Part shown: positions 54,071 to 63,786 of the stretch, piece after piece
How the letters are laid out: each line of letters opens with the position of its first letter
Position numbering within the stretch: position 1 is the first letter of the stretch
NCBI GenBank assembly: GCA_947177165.1
Contig: CAMWTP010000010.1
Location: 1-64,000 of the forward strand
Reading direction: 5' to 3'
Length of the DNA stretch: 64,000 nucleotides
From: an uncultured Lachnospiraceae bacterium
Lineage (GTDB): Bacteria; Bacillota; Clostridia; Lachnospirales; Lachnospiraceae
Notes under the pieces: generated by a model
Seen by the model: only the letters and a program-made list of their open reading frames with translations
Told to the model about the DNA's origin: nothing
Database searches by the model: none
Made by a program: the position numbers and the translations under genes

Positions 54071-55438
54071 ATGTTTTATAACATTGATATGGGCATTGGG
54101 CAGATTCTCGGAAAAGAACAGACCGCAGCTATATTTGACAGATTTTTACCGGAAATGAGGGCAAAAGTGGAAAGTCAGTCAGCTATCAGGGGCATGTCAA
54201 TTCGAAAGCTGGCTGAATATGCAAAGGGGGCAGTTCCAGAAAAAGTACTGGCGGCTATGGATGCGGAGCTGAGAAAAATACCAATCAACAGAGAGGAAGA
54301 AAATTCAGAAAAAGCGGCAGTGTGGCTGAACAGCCAGCCCCTGACTAGGGAAGCGGCTGAACAGATTGATTTTCCGATACAGGCAGCTGTTTATCCGGGC
54401 AGAACGTGGAGGGACACAAATGGAAGAAGGATACAGGCACATGGCGGCGCACTGTTTTATGAGGATGATACCTATTACTGGTATGGAGAAAATAAAGACC
54501 GCACAGATGGTATATGCAGTATCTGGACATGGGGCATTCGTGCTTATGTTTCCAAGGATTTATATAACTGGGAGGATAAAGGGCTGATCATAGAACCGAA
54601 CCTGACAAACCCACAGTCAAACCTTTATCCTACGGCACGAGTGGATCGTCCGCATATACTGAAATGTGAAAAGACAGGGAAGTATGTGTGCTGGCTTAAG
54701 CTTTCGGGGGATAGTGCCTGCTTTACAGTTCTTCAGGCAGATTCATTTTTGGGGCCTTACGAAATGACAGAAGAGAATTACCGTCCATTTGGAAGAATGG
54801 TTGGAGATTTCGACATTGTAAAAGGAGAGAATGGTAAAGCGTATCTTTTTATGGACAGTGGCCACGAAGGAATTATTGGTATGGAGTTATCTGAGGATTT
54901 TATTAAGGTTGAAAAAGACGTTTCCATACAATATGAAGGTTTGCATGCACCTTTTTGCCGGGAGGGGGTTGCCCTTTTTGAACGCAAAGGAAAGAAATAT
55001 ATGCTGACCAGTGGAATGAGTGGATATATTCCGAATAAAAGTGATTGCGCCTGTTCTGATAGCTGGACAAAAGGTTTTGTAAGTAGTGGAAATCCACATA
55101 TAGAAGATAAAACAAACTCATCTTACAATAGTCAGATTTCCCAGGTATTCAAGATACCCGGAAAAAAAGATCTGTATGTTTCCATCGCTGACCGATGGGT
55201 TCCGGATTATCCGGTGGATGCAGCCCGGGCGGATATGATAGAACGGGCGATAGCGGCGCATTATGAACCGGATAAGTATCAAGTGAGTCCTGCGGAAAAG
55301 CAGGATCTGATGAACAGTCCCATGTTGGAGAGTGCAAATACTTCTGCCGCGGATTATGTCTGGCTGCCGCTTACGTTTGATGGTGACAGGGTATACATAA
55401 AGTGGCAGGATAGTTGGAAACTTGAGGATTATGAATAA
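54071..55438 (+). CDS. GH43-like enzyme with N-terminal helical module
   Basis: This 455-residue protein has two parts. Residues 1-75 are a small helical module (IGQILGKEQTAAIF ... GMSIRKLAEYAKGAVPEKVL), which recurs at the C-terminus of the GH2 at 59443. Residues from about 110 form a GH43-like five-bladed propeller that starts RTWRDTNGRRIQAHGGALF and has YYWYGENKD, DRPHILK and GDFDIVKGENGKAYLF. It is closest in feel to galactan 1,3-beta-galactosidase-like GH43 members. No signal peptide. I chose ATG 54071; an in-frame ATG about 33 bases earlier is possible. Acts inside the cell on imported glycans. Confidence 0.78.
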   Translation: MFYNIDMGIGQILGKEQTAAIFDRFLPEMRAKVESQSAIRGMSIRKLAEYAKGAVPEKVLAAMDAELRKIPINREEENSEKAAVWLNSQPLTREAAEQIDFPIQAAVYPGRTWRDTNGRRIQAHGGALFYEDDTYYWYGENKDRTDGICSIWTWGIRAYVSKDLYNWEDKGLIIEPNLTNPQSNLYPTARVDRPHILKCEKTGKYVCWLKLSGDSACFTVLQADSFLGPYEMTEENYRPFGRMVGDFDIVKGENGKAYLFMDSGHEGIIGMELSEDFIKVEKDVSIQYEGLHAPFCREGVALFERKGKKYMLTSGMSGYIPNKSDCACSDSWTKGFVSSGNPHIEDKTNSSYNSQISQVFKIPGKKDLYVSIADRWVPDYPVDAARADMIERAIAAHYEPDKYQVSPAEKQDLMNSPMLESANTSAADYVWLPLTFDGDRVYIKWQDSWKLEDYE

Positions 55439-55458
55439 AGAAATTGGAGAGAACTGCC

Positions 55459-57891
55459 ATGAAAAAAATAGATTTTAACCATGAATGGATATTCACCCAG
55501 GAAGGAACCGACCGACGGGAGGAGGTGACACTTCCTCATGACGCGATGATCAATACAAATCGTAATCCCAACATGCACAATTATTTCCTGCTTGCGGGGT
55601 TTGAGGGCGGTAATTATATCTATACTAAAAAATATTTTGTACCAAAGGAATTCGAACAAAAAACACTGATTCTGGAATTTGAAGCGGTTTATTGTATGAG
55701 CACAGTATATGTAAATGGTAAATCGGTATATGAAAAACCATATGGATTTACACCTTTTCAGGTACTGCTAAATCCGCACTTGAAATATGACACTGAGAAT
55801 GAAATACGTGTAGAGGTCAATGTGCCAAAGGACGGGCATGGACGATGGTACACGGGTGGGGGAATTTACCGCCCGGTAACCCTCTATATAGGTGAAGAAC
55901 AATATATAGAGCTTTATGGTGTAAAAGTAACCACGCTCGATATTCATCCGGCAAAGCTGCGCGTAGATGTTGCGGTTCATGGAATGGGGCAGGTCTCAGT
56001 GGAAATTCACAAAGACGAAAAAACCGTTTTTTCCGGCAGTGCAGATGTGGAAAACGGAATTGCAAAAATTACGTTAACGATTCCAGATGCGAAGCTGTGG
56101 AGTGCGGAGACACCCGAACTGTATCAGGCAGTTGTCACCCTGACTCAGAATGAAAAAATCTGTGATAAAGTGATTGAGACGTTCGGTATCCGAACAATTG
56201 AGGTAAATCCGGAGAACGGACTTCTGATCAACGGAAAACCTACATTTCTGAGGGGCGGTTGTATCCACAATGACAACGGTGTGATCGGTGTCATTAATAA
56301 TGACGCAACAGAAATGCACAGGGCACTGATCTTGAAAAAGTCAGGATTTAATGCGCTTCGTTCTGCCCATCATCCTATGTCACGGAGTCTGATGAAGGCA
56401 TGTGATGAGGTAGGATTGTATGTCATGGACGAGGCGTTTGATTATTGGTATCGCCCCAAAGGGGGGAATCCACATTGCGGCGTATTTCTGGATACATTTC
56501 GTGAGGATACGAAAGCCATGGTACAGGATGCGTACAATCATCCTTGTGTTGTGCTCTATTCCATTGGGAATGAGATTCCTGAAGCCGGAAGTATGAAAGG
56601 AGTCCGCATCGGAAAGGAAATCGTGGATGTGATTCACAGCCTGGATACGACTCGTCTGACGACTCTTTGTCCAAGTGTACACTGGCTCAGGGAATATCTT
56701 GACGGAACGCCATATCTGACCGAGGATGAGGATATGTGGATGGCACAGAGTCCGGAGAATAAAGAAAGAGACTGGAAGCATTATATGAAAATCTTTATGG
56801 GTGCTGCAGCAAATATACCGGATAATGAGAAAAATCTCCCATATCCACCTACTTTGATCCAGATGGATGAAGAGGCTACTAAAAATCTTTATCCTTATCT
56901 GGACATCGCGGGCTACAATTATTATGAGGATAAATACGACGTACTGCACGAGCTTCATCCGGAACGAGTCCTGCTGGGGACTGAGACAAGGGGAGAGAGA
57001 ATTGTGGAAACCATGCGTTATGCCCGCAAGCACCCCTTTCTGATTGGCGATTTTATCTGGACATTGCAGGAACATCTGGGGGAAGCAAACTGCTGCAATA
57101 TCTCTTATGGTGCAAGACAACAGGAAAAGAGTCATTTGTCTGGCAAAGATTATCCATGGCTGATCAATTATGGCGGTACAATTGACCTGATCGGCACGAT
57201 ACTTCCATCTATCCATAAGTACGAATTTGCATGGGATGAGAAGAAAAGGGGACTGTATCTGGCGTCTCAGCCACCTGTTCATGGGGGGCTGGCGCCGGAT
57301 GTGGGCGGCTACAGGTGGACAGATACCGTGGAAGGCTGGACCTATGATGGCTATGAAGGGAAAGCAACCTGGATAGATGCATACACGGATGCATCTGAAG
57401 TTGAGGTATTTGTCAATGGAATCAGTGCTGGCAGAAGTGTGGTAAAGGATTATTTTGCGAAGGTTGCCTGTATATATGAGCCGGGGGAAGTGGTTGGTGT
57501 AGGCTATGACGCAGACGGACGGGAAATTTATCGGACCAGTATGAAGACAGCACACTGTGATACGATGATTACCGCAGTTCCAGATAAGACTATACTTTGG
57601 GCAGGGGAAGAGGATTTTTGCTTTATTGATGTGTCAGTTACGGATTTTGAGGGAACACTGAAATTGCTTCCGGAACGGAATATCAATATTCATGTGGAAG
57701 GCGAAGGCAGTATACAGGGATTTGGGAGTGCAAACCATTTGAATGTGGAAAAGTATAATCAGCGGCATCACACTACTTATCTGGGAAGGCTGCAGGCAGT
57801 CATCCGCAGTGGGAAAGACAGCGGGGAAATAAAGGTTACATTTTCCGGTGATGGCATGGCGGATACAGTGGTCAGGCTGCTGGTGAAATAG
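55459..57891 (+). CDS. GH2 family glycosidase (beta-galactosidase-like)
   Basis: This 810-residue protein is a GH2 enzyme: an N-terminal sugar-binding jelly-roll (about 1-150), an Ig-like domain (about 155-260), a TIM barrel (about 262-550) and C-terminal beta domains, the last resembling the DUF4982/GH2-C type. Glu372 in SIGNEIPE is the likely acid/base and Glu509 in LLGTETRG the likely nucleophile. The start blocks LPHDAMI and GGIYRPV are standard. No signal peptide. It is 20 bases behind the GH43-like gene. The ATG has ggaga about 9 bases ahead. Beta-galactosidase is the best guess, but GH2 also includes glucuronidases and mannosidases. Confidence 0.9.
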   Translation: MKKIDFNHEWIFTQEGTDRREEVTLPHDAMINTNRNPNMHNYFLLAGFEGGNYIYTKKYFVPKEFEQKTLILEFEAVYCMSTVYVNGKSVYEKPYGFTPFQVLLNPHLKYDTENEIRVEVNVPKDGHGRWYTGGGIYRPVTLYIGEEQYIELYGVKVTTLDIHPAKLRVDVAVHGMGQVSVEIHKDEKTVFSGSADVENGIAKITLTIPDAKLWSAETPELYQAVVTLTQNEKICDKVIETFGIRTIEVNPENGLLINGKPTFLRGGCIHNDNGVIGVINNDATEMHRALILKKSGFNALRSAHHPMSRSLMKACDEVGLYVMDEAFDYWYRPKGGNPHCGVFLDTFREDTKAMVQDAYNHPCVVLYSIGNEIPEAGSMKGVRIGKEIVDVIHSLDTTRLTTLCPSVHWLREYLDGTPYLTEDEDMWMAQSPENKERDWKHYMKIFMGAAANIPDNEKNLPYPPTLIQMDEEATKNLYPYLDIAGYNYYEDKYDVLHELHPERVLLGTETRGERIVETMRYARKHPFLIGDFIWTLQEHLGEANCCNISYGARQQEKSHLSGKDYPWLINYGGTIDLIGTILPSIHKYEFAWDEKKRGLYLASQPPVHGGLAPDVGGYRWTDTVEGWTYDGYEGKATWIDAYTDASEVEVFVNGISAGRSVVKDYFAKVACIYEPGEVVGVGYDADGREIYRTSMKTAHCDTMITAVPDKTILWAGEEDFCFIDVSVTDFEGTLKLLPERNINIHVEGEGSIQGFGSANHLNVEKYNQRHHTTYLGRLQAVIRSGKDSGEIKVTFSGDGMADTVVRLLVK

Positions 57892-57910
57892 GGGCATGGA
57901 GGAGTTGCTC

Positions 57911-59176
57911 ATGGGAAATTATCATGATAAATTAAAAAATTCTAATTTATTTGCAGGGATGGTTTACAGTGCATGTAAAATGGGGGCGTGGTGCTACAGT
58001 TATAACCGTAGGAATATGTTTTATTCTACATGTCCGAATCAGCAGGAATTTATGATGTTTTTTTCCATGAGCGGCTGTCTGGATTATATTTTCTCGGATG
58101 AAGTGGACACGACAAAACCGGTTTTTCTCAGCGATTCAATAGGGATGCTCTGGGTGGCGGATTATCTTTATCAGAATGAACAGCCGGATCTGGTTATAGT
58201 GATCGGGCCTGTATTTAACAGCAATTCTTCTGTTCGCGGAATCGAGGATTCCCTGAGGAGTCTGAACTTCTCCATTCAGGTGCGCAAAAATCTGCTTCAG
58301 ATTCTGCAGAAAGTGCCCATAGTGTCACTGGACATGATGTACCAGTATGCTTCCATGCTGCATTATACTGTGACGGAAGAGATTGTGACTTCCCGAGATT
58401 TTCAGTTTCAGCATTCCTGCCAGAATTCTGAGGAGGAGATGACATATGCATCAGTGGAGAGGGTTAGTATGGAAAGGGTGCGCATGTCTGAAGAGATGAT
58501 TCTGCAGATGATAAGGGAAGGGAATCAGGACTGTAAACGGTTGATGCGCGAGCAGGTAGTACTTGCCAGACCTGATGATTATCAGACTAAATCACCTCAG
58601 AGGGAGGATAAAAATACTGTTTTGATTTTTGCGGCGCTTTGTTCGAGGGCAGCCATGGAAGGCGGTTTGTCTCTCAGAACTGCCAAGAATATGGAGATTC
58701 AGTACATCACGGCGGTTGAACAGGCCAATGCAGTGACGGAGCTGATCAATATTCGGGAAAAGATGATGGAAGATTTTGCAGCACGGGTGCATGAGTGCAG
58801 GACTCATCCGGAGGTTTCCCGGGTGGTGCGGGATTGTTGTGATTATATCCAGAATAATCTGCTGGAACCATTGGAGCTTACGGATATTGCAAAAGAGGTG
58901 GGGTATACGGAATATTATCTGACCAAGAAGTTCTATAAGGAAATGGGTGTCCGTCTCTCTGATTATATTAAGGATGCCAGGATAGAGCTGGCGAAGATAT
59001 GGCTTGTGGCTACACAGAAAAGCATTGAGGAGATCAGTGATCAGATGTATTTTGGATCGAGGAGTTATTTTAGCAAGGTATTTCGTCAGAAAGTCGGCAT
59101 GACACCTGCAGCTTATAGGGGGCAGGTGGATGTGAACACGGATAGCAGGAAAGGCAGAAAGGAATGGAAAGAATGA
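57911..59176 (+). CDS. AraC-family regulator inside the sugar operon
   Basis: This 421-residue protein ends in an AraC double HTH (about 310-412): ELTDIAKEVGYTEYYLTKKFYKEMG and FGSRSYFSKVFRQKVGMTPAAYR (in part). The N-terminal sensor (about 1-160) contains VIVIGPVF, like FLGPVL in the AraC protein at 43673, so the two seem related. Cotranscription with its likely targets would give positive feedback. I chose ATG 57911 behind tggagg. Its TGA overlaps the next start (ATGA at 59173-59176). Confidence 0.9.
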   Translation: MGNYHDKLKNSNLFAGMVYSACKMGAWCYSYNRRNMFYSTCPNQQEFMMFFSMSGCLDYIFSDEVDTTKPVFLSDSIGMLWVADYLYQNEQPDLVIVIGPVFNSNSSVRGIEDSLRSLNFSIQVRKNLLQILQKVPIVSLDMMYQYASMLHYTVTEEIVTSRDFQFQHSCQNSEEEMTYASVERVSMERVRMSEEMILQMIREGNQDCKRLMREQVVLARPDDYQTKSPQREDKNTVLIFAALCSRAAMEGGLSLRTAKNMEIQYITAVEQANAVTELINIREKMMEDFAARVHECRTHPEVSRVVRDCCDYIQNNLLEPLELTDIAKEVGYTEYYLTKKFYKEMGVRLSDYIKDARIELAKIWLVATQKSIEEISDQMYFGSRSYFSKVFRQKVGMTPAAYRGQVDVNTDSRKGRKEWKE

Positions 59177-59397
59177 GATTGAAAAAAGACATAGACATTG
59201 TGAATTTCATGAAAGAAGTCAGTGAATGTGAAGGAAATGTTTTCTTTGAATCGCCCGAGGACAAGATTGACTTAAAATCCGTATTGTCACAGTATGTGTT
59301 TATCTCTATTCTTAATAATAAAAAGCTGATGGAGAGTGGTACGATTCGATGTGAGTCCTCGGACGATTTTGAGCATCTTGCATCATATCTGGAGTAA
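59173..59397 (+). CDS. HPr-like small protein lacking the active-site His
   Basis: This 74-residue protein fits the HPr fold: strand, helix (VNFMKEVSECEGN), two strands (VFFESPEDKIDLKSVLS, which aligns with the HPr 'VNAKSIM' region) and a final helix (DDFEHLASYLE). It lacks the GxHARPA loop with the phosphorylated His. It is translationally coupled to the AraC regulator, so it may act as a sensor or Crh-like signal partner in sugar control. An alternative start is ATG 59164. Confidence 0.6.
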   Translation: MRLKKDIDIVNFMKEVSECEGNVFFESPEDKIDLKSVLSQYVFISILNNKKLMESGTIRCESSDDFEHLASYLE

Positions 59398-59442
59398 AGA
59401 ACTGTTCCAGAGAAACATGAGGATAAAGAATGGAGGAGAGAA

Positions 59443-61662
59443 ATGAGAATCATAGAGAGTTTTAATGAAGATTGGAGTTTTGTCAAGGCGCCTGATCTGA
59501 ATGCAGCTCATTGCATGGAGTGGGAAAATGTAACATTGCCGCATACATGGAACAATGTCGACGGACAAGACGGTGGAAATGATTATTTCCGTGGTACTTG
59601 CATATATCTCAAAAAATTTGGGATGCCTCTTTCTGCGCATGATGGAGGCCGGGTCTTTTTGGAATTTAACGGGGCGGCTATGACAGCTTCCGTAACTGTA
59701 AATAATAAATGGCTGAAAACCCACGAAGGTGGTTATTCCACATTCAGGGTGGATATTACAGATGTATTGGAAGAAGAAAACCAGGTGTGTGTTGTTGTGG
59801 ACAATTCTGCAAACGACCGCGTATATCCTCAGAAAGCAGATTTTACATTTTACGGCGGACTGTACCGGGATGTAAATCTGATCTGTGTGCCGTCAAGTCA
59901 TTTTGAGCTGGAGAAGGATGGCACGCCAGGCATCAGGGTAACAGCGACGGTGAAAGGGAATGATGCCGAAATTGCCGTGGAAACATGGGTTTGCGGATCA
60001 GCAGAAAAGGTACGGTTTTCCATTGATGACAGTAGGACATTGGACGCATTAGTTAGGGATGGAAGGGCAAAGGCGGTCTTTGTTTTGGAGGATGTTCATT
60101 TATGGAATGGCACCAGAGATCCTTTTCTTTATCATGTAAAAGCGGAACTGTTTGTAGATGGCAGAATAGATGATTGTGTACAGACACGTTTCGGATGCCG
60201 TAGTTTTTCCATTGATGCGGAAAAAGGATTTATTTTAAACGGTAAACCATATCCTCTGCGCGGCGTTAGCCGACATCAGGATCGTGGGGGAGTGGGCAGC
60301 GCACTGACAGAGGAAATGCATCGGGAAGATATGAGGCTGATCAGGGAAATGGGTGCCAATACTATTCGGCTTGCCCATTACCAGCATGCACAGTATTTTT
60401 ATGATCTGGCAGATGAAGCTGGGATGATCGTGTGGGCTGAGATTCCTTATATTACGGAGCATATGGAAAATGGTCGGCAGAATACTCTGGACCAGATGCG
60501 GGAGCTCATTACCCAGTGTTATAATCACCCTTCTGTCGTCTGCTGGGGACTTTCCAATGAGATTACAGCTTCGGGCAATGTGACTGAGGATCTGATGGAA
60601 AACCACCGTCTTCTGAATGAACTATGCCACCACATGGACCAAACTCGTCCTACCACGATGGCGCATGTGTTCATGCTCGAGACGGACAGTCCTCTGATAG
60701 AGGTGTCGGACATCGGCAGCTATAACCTGTATTTTGGTTGGTATTTGGGAGAGCTTTCCCAGAATGAAAGTTTTTTCGATGAGTATCATAGTAAATTTCC
60801 GAATCGTGTTATAGGATTTTCTGAGTATGGAGCAGATGCGAATCCCAGGTACCAGGCCTCAGCGCCGGAGCGGGGAGATTATTCGGAAAGCTACCAGTGT
60901 GTATATCATGAACATATTTTGGAGTGTATTGAAAAAAGACCTTATCTTTGGGCAACTCATGTGTGGAATATGTTTGACTTTGCGGCGGATGGACGGGATG
61001 AAGGCGGTGCCCATGGTGTAAATCAGAAAGGACTGATAACCATGGACAGAAAGGTGAAAAAGGATGCTTTTTATCTGTACAAGGCGGCGTGGAGCAGCGA
61101 ACCGTTCGTGCATCTGTGTGGAAGCCGATATGTGGAGCGGTGTGAGGAGATAACGGAGGTGAAGGTATATTCCAACCAGCCAGAAGTGGAATTGTATGTG
61201 GATGGAATACTGTTTGGTAAGGCAGAGGGGAAACGTACCTTTGTATTTCATGTTCCTATTAGTGGTGTACACAAAATTGAGGCAAAAAGTGGAGAATTGG
61301 CCGACAGTATTCAGGTGTGCAGGGTGGAACAGCCCAACACGGGCTATCAGTTTGCCCAGGAAGGCGGTATTGTAAACTGGTTTGACAAGGAGGACTTTAA
61401 ACCTGGATATTTTTCTGTCAGGGATACCATAGGGGCATTGCAGTCACATCCCAAGGCAGGCGCTATCGTTGGAAAAATGATGGAAAAGGCCCGTGCCTCT
61501 CGGGGAGATGTGGCAAAGAGTACAGAAGGAAACCAGAATCTGCAGAGGATGATGGCAGGTATGAGTCTGGAGAGTCTGCTGAAACAGGCAAAAGGGGCAG
61601 TTACCGCAGAGCAGATCAAACAATTGAACGCCGCCTTGCAGCAGATTAAAAAAGAAGAATAA
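59443..61662 (+). CDS. GH2 family glycosidase with C-terminal helical module
   Basis: This 739-residue protein is a second GH2 enzyme: sugar-binding domain with LPHTWNNVDGQDGG and YFRGTC (about 30-55), Ig-like domain, barrel, and a beta domain. Glu373 in WGLSNEITAS is the likely acid/base and Glu461 in GFSEYGADA the likely nucleophile. From about 655 it carries the helical module (TIGALQSHPKAGAIV ... GMSLESLLKQAKGAVTAEQI) that is N-terminal in the GH43-like protein at 54071. The start follows ggaggag. No signal peptide. The likely activity is beta-galactosidase. Confidence 0.88.
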   Translation: MRIIESFNEDWSFVKAPDLNAAHCMEWENVTLPHTWNNVDGQDGGNDYFRGTCIYLKKFGMPLSAHDGGRVFLEFNGAAMTASVTVNNKWLKTHEGGYSTFRVDITDVLEEENQVCVVVDNSANDRVYPQKADFTFYGGLYRDVNLICVPSSHFELEKDGTPGIRVTATVKGNDAEIAVETWVCGSAEKVRFSIDDSRTLDALVRDGRAKAVFVLEDVHLWNGTRDPFLYHVKAELFVDGRIDDCVQTRFGCRSFSIDAEKGFILNGKPYPLRGVSRHQDRGGVGSALTEEMHREDMRLIREMGANTIRLAHYQHAQYFYDLADEAGMIVWAEIPYITEHMENGRQNTLDQMRELITQCYNHPSVVCWGLSNEITASGNVTEDLMENHRLLNELCHHMDQTRPTTMAHVFMLETDSPLIEVSDIGSYNLYFGWYLGELSQNESFFDEYHSKFPNRVIGFSEYGADANPRYQASAPERGDYSESYQCVYHEHILECIEKRPYLWATHVWNMFDFAADGRDEGGAHGVNQKGLITMDRKVKKDAFYLYKAAWSSEPFVHLCGSRYVERCEEITEVKVYSNQPEVELYVDGILFGKAEGKRTFVFHVPISGVHKIEAKSGELADSIQVCRVEQPNTGYQFAQEGGIVNWFDKEDFKPGYFSVRDTIGALQSHPKAGAIVGKMMEKARASRGDVAKSTEGNQNLQRMMAGMSLESLLKQAKGAVTAEQIKQLNAALQQIKKEE

Positions 61663-61677
61663 CAGGAGGGACTGACT

Positions 61678-63759
61678 ATGAAGGCAAAAGAGATATATGA
61701 TGCAAAACGGGATACAGCATATCAGGAGCCTTATGTGGATGTACAGGAATGGCGGGAACGGGATCTGGCTGACGGTACAAAGATTCCTTTTCTTTTTGTT
61801 CATGGAGGATTTCGGAATACAGGGGTGAAATTTAGTTTTTGCTTTCCGGAGAAAGAAAGCTATCGGGGGCGTTTTTTTCAATACCTTTCACCATTTCCAG
61901 GGCCAGACGAGGAGATGGCATCTCTGGACAGAGAGGGTGAGAATGACAAAATTGCTTTTGCGGTTTCTAATGGGGCGTATTATGTTGAGAGCAATATGGG
62001 TTCCACGCAGATGTTTGGCAGCAGACCGGACAGTACCATTGTCTACAAGTCGAGCGCGGCGGCGGCAGAGTATTCCCGTGTAAAGGCAGCAGAGATTTAT
62101 GGCTGCGACCGGCCGTTTGGCTATGTATATGGTGGCAGCGGCGGCGGCTACAAAGCTATGGCGTGCATTGAGAATACGAATGCGTGGGATGGGGCAGTGC
62201 CGTTTGTGATTGGCTCTCCTGTATCCCTGCCAAATACGATTACCATCCATGCACAGGGACAGAGAGTCCTGCGCCGTGTTTTTGGCAAGATTGTGGATGC
62301 GCTGGATGCCGGCGGAAGCGGTGATATGTATGCAGGACTGGATGAGGATGAGGCGGCCATGCTTAAAGAGATCACGGCGATGGGATTTTCACCCCAAATC
62401 TGGTTTGTTGAGGCTGGAGGAAAAATCGATGCGGGTTCGCTTCCTGTATTGATTCCTGGCGTGAAGATGGCTGATCCAGGGTATTTCAAAGACTTCTGGG
62501 AAGTGCCAGGTTATCTCGGGGCAGACGATAAAAGCAGTGCTGTCCGTGACCGCCTGCAGTTTCATGGAATTGTAAAAAGCGTGCATGTTCCGGGCAATAA
62601 CATTGAGAAAGGCATGTGCGCGGATAATATACATAGTGATGACCGTAACGGTGTGGATGACGCATGGAAGAAAATGCTGACAGATGGTCATGACGCATGG
62701 ATTGAGCTGGAAGAGGTTCCGACCGGGAAAAATCTGTATCTTGAGGGCGTCAACATTCATTTCGAGACAGGAGATGCAGCAGGAAAGCAGCTACTGCTGG
62801 GCAGTATAGAGGGAAAATGCCTGGTCATAGGCATGTGCTATGGGATGGATGATCTTCCGGGGGTGCTTTCCAAAGTAAAGCCGGGTGACAGGGTATTTCT
62901 GGATAATTCGGATTATATCGCAATACAGTCCTATTATCGCCATCAGGTACCCGAAGACACCAGCTTTTATGCGTGGGACCAGTTTCGGGATGAAAATGGG
63001 AGACCGATTCTGCCCCAGAGGAAGAATGTGATGGGATACAGCATGACAGGGACAGGAACCGTGCAGGATGGTAATATTCAGGGAAAAGTGATCGTGATAC
63101 AGGCACTGATGGATGAGTCCACCTGTCCATGGTGTGCGGACTGGTATCGCAGTAAGGTAATAGAGACAAAGGGCAGTGAGGAGAATTTTCGTCTGTATTA
63201 TATGGAGCGCTGTCTGCATGGGGATGAATCCTTACTGGAGAACAACATGGTTACGAACTATACAGGAGCTTTGCGTCAGGCGCTGCTGGATCTGTCTGAC
63301 TGGGTGGAGCATGGAAAAGAACCATTGCGGACCACTGGTTATCAGTATCGGGATGGTCAGATCATTTTGGCGGAGGATATTATCGACAGGCGGGGGATAC
63401 AGCCTAAGGTAACATTATTTGCCAATGGTGACAGATGTGCTCGTGTGAAGACTGGGGAAGTTGTGAATTTTACAGTAAAAGTGGAAGTGCCAGAGGGCGC
63501 TGGTCAAGTGACGGCGGTGGAATATGATTTTGAGGATAAATGGGTTCTGCCAGCTGAGAACATATATCCGGTGAAGGGAGTCTTTGAGCGTATATCGGAA
63601 AGTAATATTCAGGGAGCGGTTTCTTCCACTACATATGCATTTCAGAAAAAAGGAACCTATTTTGCTTCAGTGCGGGTAAAAGCAAATCGCCAAGGTGATT
63701 TGGAGAATCCCTTTACACAGGTAAAGAATATTGCCCGGGTAAGGGTAGTGGTGGAATAA
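61678..63759 (+). CDS. Putative esterase, paralogue of the 45069 gene
   Basis: This 693-residue protein matches the one at 45069 over its whole length. Ser154 in YVYGGSGGG, DES in ALMDESTCPWCADWYR and His514 in ERCLHGDE line up with the likely catalytic residues there. The C-terminal PKD-like domain is also kept (VNFTVKVEVPEGAGQVTAVEYDF, in part, then GTYFASVRVKANRQG). It is 15 bases behind the GH2 gene. No signal peptide. Two copies in two transcription units point to an important acyl-removing, or other, step in use of the same glycan. Confidence 0.65.
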   Translation: MKAKEIYDAKRDTAYQEPYVDVQEWRERDLADGTKIPFLFVHGGFRNTGVKFSFCFPEKESYRGRFFQYLSPFPGPDEEMASLDREGENDKIAFAVSNGAYYVESNMGSTQMFGSRPDSTIVYKSSAAAAEYSRVKAAEIYGCDRPFGYVYGGSGGGYKAMACIENTNAWDGAVPFVIGSPVSLPNTITIHAQGQRVLRRVFGKIVDALDAGGSGDMYAGLDEDEAAMLKEITAMGFSPQIWFVEAGGKIDAGSLPVLIPGVKMADPGYFKDFWEVPGYLGADDKSSAVRDRLQFHGIVKSVHVPGNNIEKGMCADNIHSDDRNGVDDAWKKMLTDGHDAWIELEEVPTGKNLYLEGVNIHFETGDAAGKQLLLGSIEGKCLVIGMCYGMDDLPGVLSKVKPGDRVFLDNSDYIAIQSYYRHQVPEDTSFYAWDQFRDENGRPILPQRKNVMGYSMTGTGTVQDGNIQGKVIVIQALMDESTCPWCADWYRSKVIETKGSEENFRLYYMERCLHGDESLLENNMVTNYTGALRQALLDLSDWVEHGKEPLRTTGYQYRDGQIILAEDIIDRRGIQPKVTLFANGDRCARVKTGEVVNFTVKVEVPEGAGQVTAVEYDFEDKWVLPAENIYPVKGVFERISESNIQGAVSSTTYAFQKKGTYFASVRVKANRQGDLENPFTQVKNIARVRVVVE

Positions 63760-63786
63760 TCAAATAGTAAATTTGGGGGGAACATT

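Noticed and set aside
56380-57555. Open frame of 391 codons on the - strand
   Set aside because: Antisense to the GH2 barrel with its catalytic Glu codons; no domain or ribosome site.
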